Source: JBMNUL01 sp050946255
GTDB taxonomy: Bacteria; Actinomycetota; Coriobacteriia; Coriobacteriales; CADBOM01
Assembly: GCA_050946255.1 (NCBI GenBank)
Contig: JBMNUL010000132.1
Location: 1 to 7,126, forward strand
Direction: 5' to 3'
Length of the DNA: 7,126 nucleotides
Under the pieces are notes generated by a model. It worked only from the letters and a program-made list of their open reading frames with translations. It made no database searches and was not told where the DNA came from. Made by a program: the position numbers and the translations under genes. Below, in pieces: positions 6,882-7,126 of this stretch. The stretch's first letter is position 1, and every line of letters begins with the position of its first letter.

Positions 6882-7126
6882 TTGCTCGCCTTTCTGAACT
6901 CAGTGGAGAAAGTCGGGTCATACAGCTTGGAACGGTCGTAGCTATCCGACAGGAAGTTACCGACGCATACCAGGGCGGTCTTGGTGATACCGTTCTCGGC
7001 GGCCGTGCTGGCAAGTGTCCCCACAGTGCAGTAAAACACCTTCTCGTCCGGCCAAGTTGCCTTGTACACGATGGCGGCCGGGGTATCTTCTGTGAAAGCC
7101 CCTCCGGCAACCAGCTCCGCGGAGAG
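6878..7126 (-). CDS. cbiF: Cobalt-precorrin-4 C11-methyltransferase, C-terminal part (5' end beyond window edge)
   Basis: CbiF/CobM methylates C11 of cobalt-precorrin-4 with S-adenosylmethionine to give cobalt-precorrin-5A, the substrate of CbiG encoded next. Only the last 82 residues are visible. They match the C-terminal half of the second tetrapyrrole-methylase subdomain: a stretch reading ELVAGGFTEDTPAAIVYKA, the strongly conserved YKATWPDE, and the terminal YDRSKLYDPTFSTEFR typical of CbiF. The family is about 250-260 residues, so around two thirds lies right of 7126. Internal valine (GTG) or methionine codons in this piece are not starts, because the frame is open and homologous up to the edge. 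The TGA overlaps the cbiG ATG by 4 bases. CobM of the aerobic pathway is homologous; the neighbouring CbiG favours the cobalt-containing substrate. Confidence 0.93.
   Translation of the reverse strand, partial: LSAELVAGGAFTEDTPAAIVYKATWPDEKVFYCTVGTLASTAAENGITKTALVCVGNFLSDSYDRSKLYDPTFSTEFRKASK
6889..6893 (-). promoter_or_regulatory. Ribosome binding site of cbiG
   Basis: The minus strand reads AAAGG, 7 bases before the ATG at 6881 and inside the last codons of cbiF. This fits coupled translation across the 4-base ATGA overlap. Confidence 0.55.

Noticed and set aside
1..7126. CRISPR arrays, tRNA or rRNA genes, insertion sequences or attachment sites
   Set aside because: Nearly every base is accounted for by the seven cobalamin genes, and no regularly spaced repeats, RNA gene signatures or transposase motifs were seen.

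Overview
The window lies inside one tightly packed operon for the anaerobic (cobalt-early) route to cobalamin (vitamin B12). Every gene I can support is on the minus strand, so transcription runs from high to low coordinates. The order is cbiF (only its 3' end), cbiG, cbiH, cbiJ, a cbiE-cbiT fusion, cbiA and cobQ/cbiP (cut by the left edge). There is no stretch over 300 bases without a gene. The largest gap is 39 bases, between cbiG and cbiH; the other junctions overlap by 4 to 11 bases or leave 1 to 5 bases.

Together the genes cover the middle and late ring chemistry: C17 methylation with ring contraction (CbiH), C11 methylation (CbiF), lactone opening with loss of C20 (CbiG), ring reduction (CbiJ), C5 and C15 methylation with decarboxylation (CbiE-CbiT), then glutamine-dependent amidation of the a,c side chains (CbiA) and the b,d,e,g side chains (CobQ). 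CbiG, with no CobG or CobF, marks the oxygen-independent pathway. The cobalt chelatase, CbiL, CbiD, CbiC and the lower-loop genes are not in the window; the first cistrons probably lie beyond the right edge.

The source is probably an anaerobic or facultative microbe of moderately high GC. Arginine is mostly encoded by AGG/AGA (about 65% of Arg codons outside cbiG, by hand count) and ATA isoleucine codons recur. This is unusual for a GC-rich bacterium and more like many archaea, for example GC-rich methanogens. The six visible stop codons are four TGA and two TAA, with no TAG. Most starts have a clear Shine-Dalgarno sequence. This placement is weak: anaerobic bacteria such as Clostridia cannot be excluded, and the CbiE-CbiT fusion is commoner in bacteria.

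I found no previously undescribed system. The points worth a second look are a Ser/Glu-rich tail on CbiET, an in-frame N-terminal extension on CbiJ, a perfect hairpin just upstream of cbiA, and a cbiG gene whose arginine codons differ from those of its neighbours.
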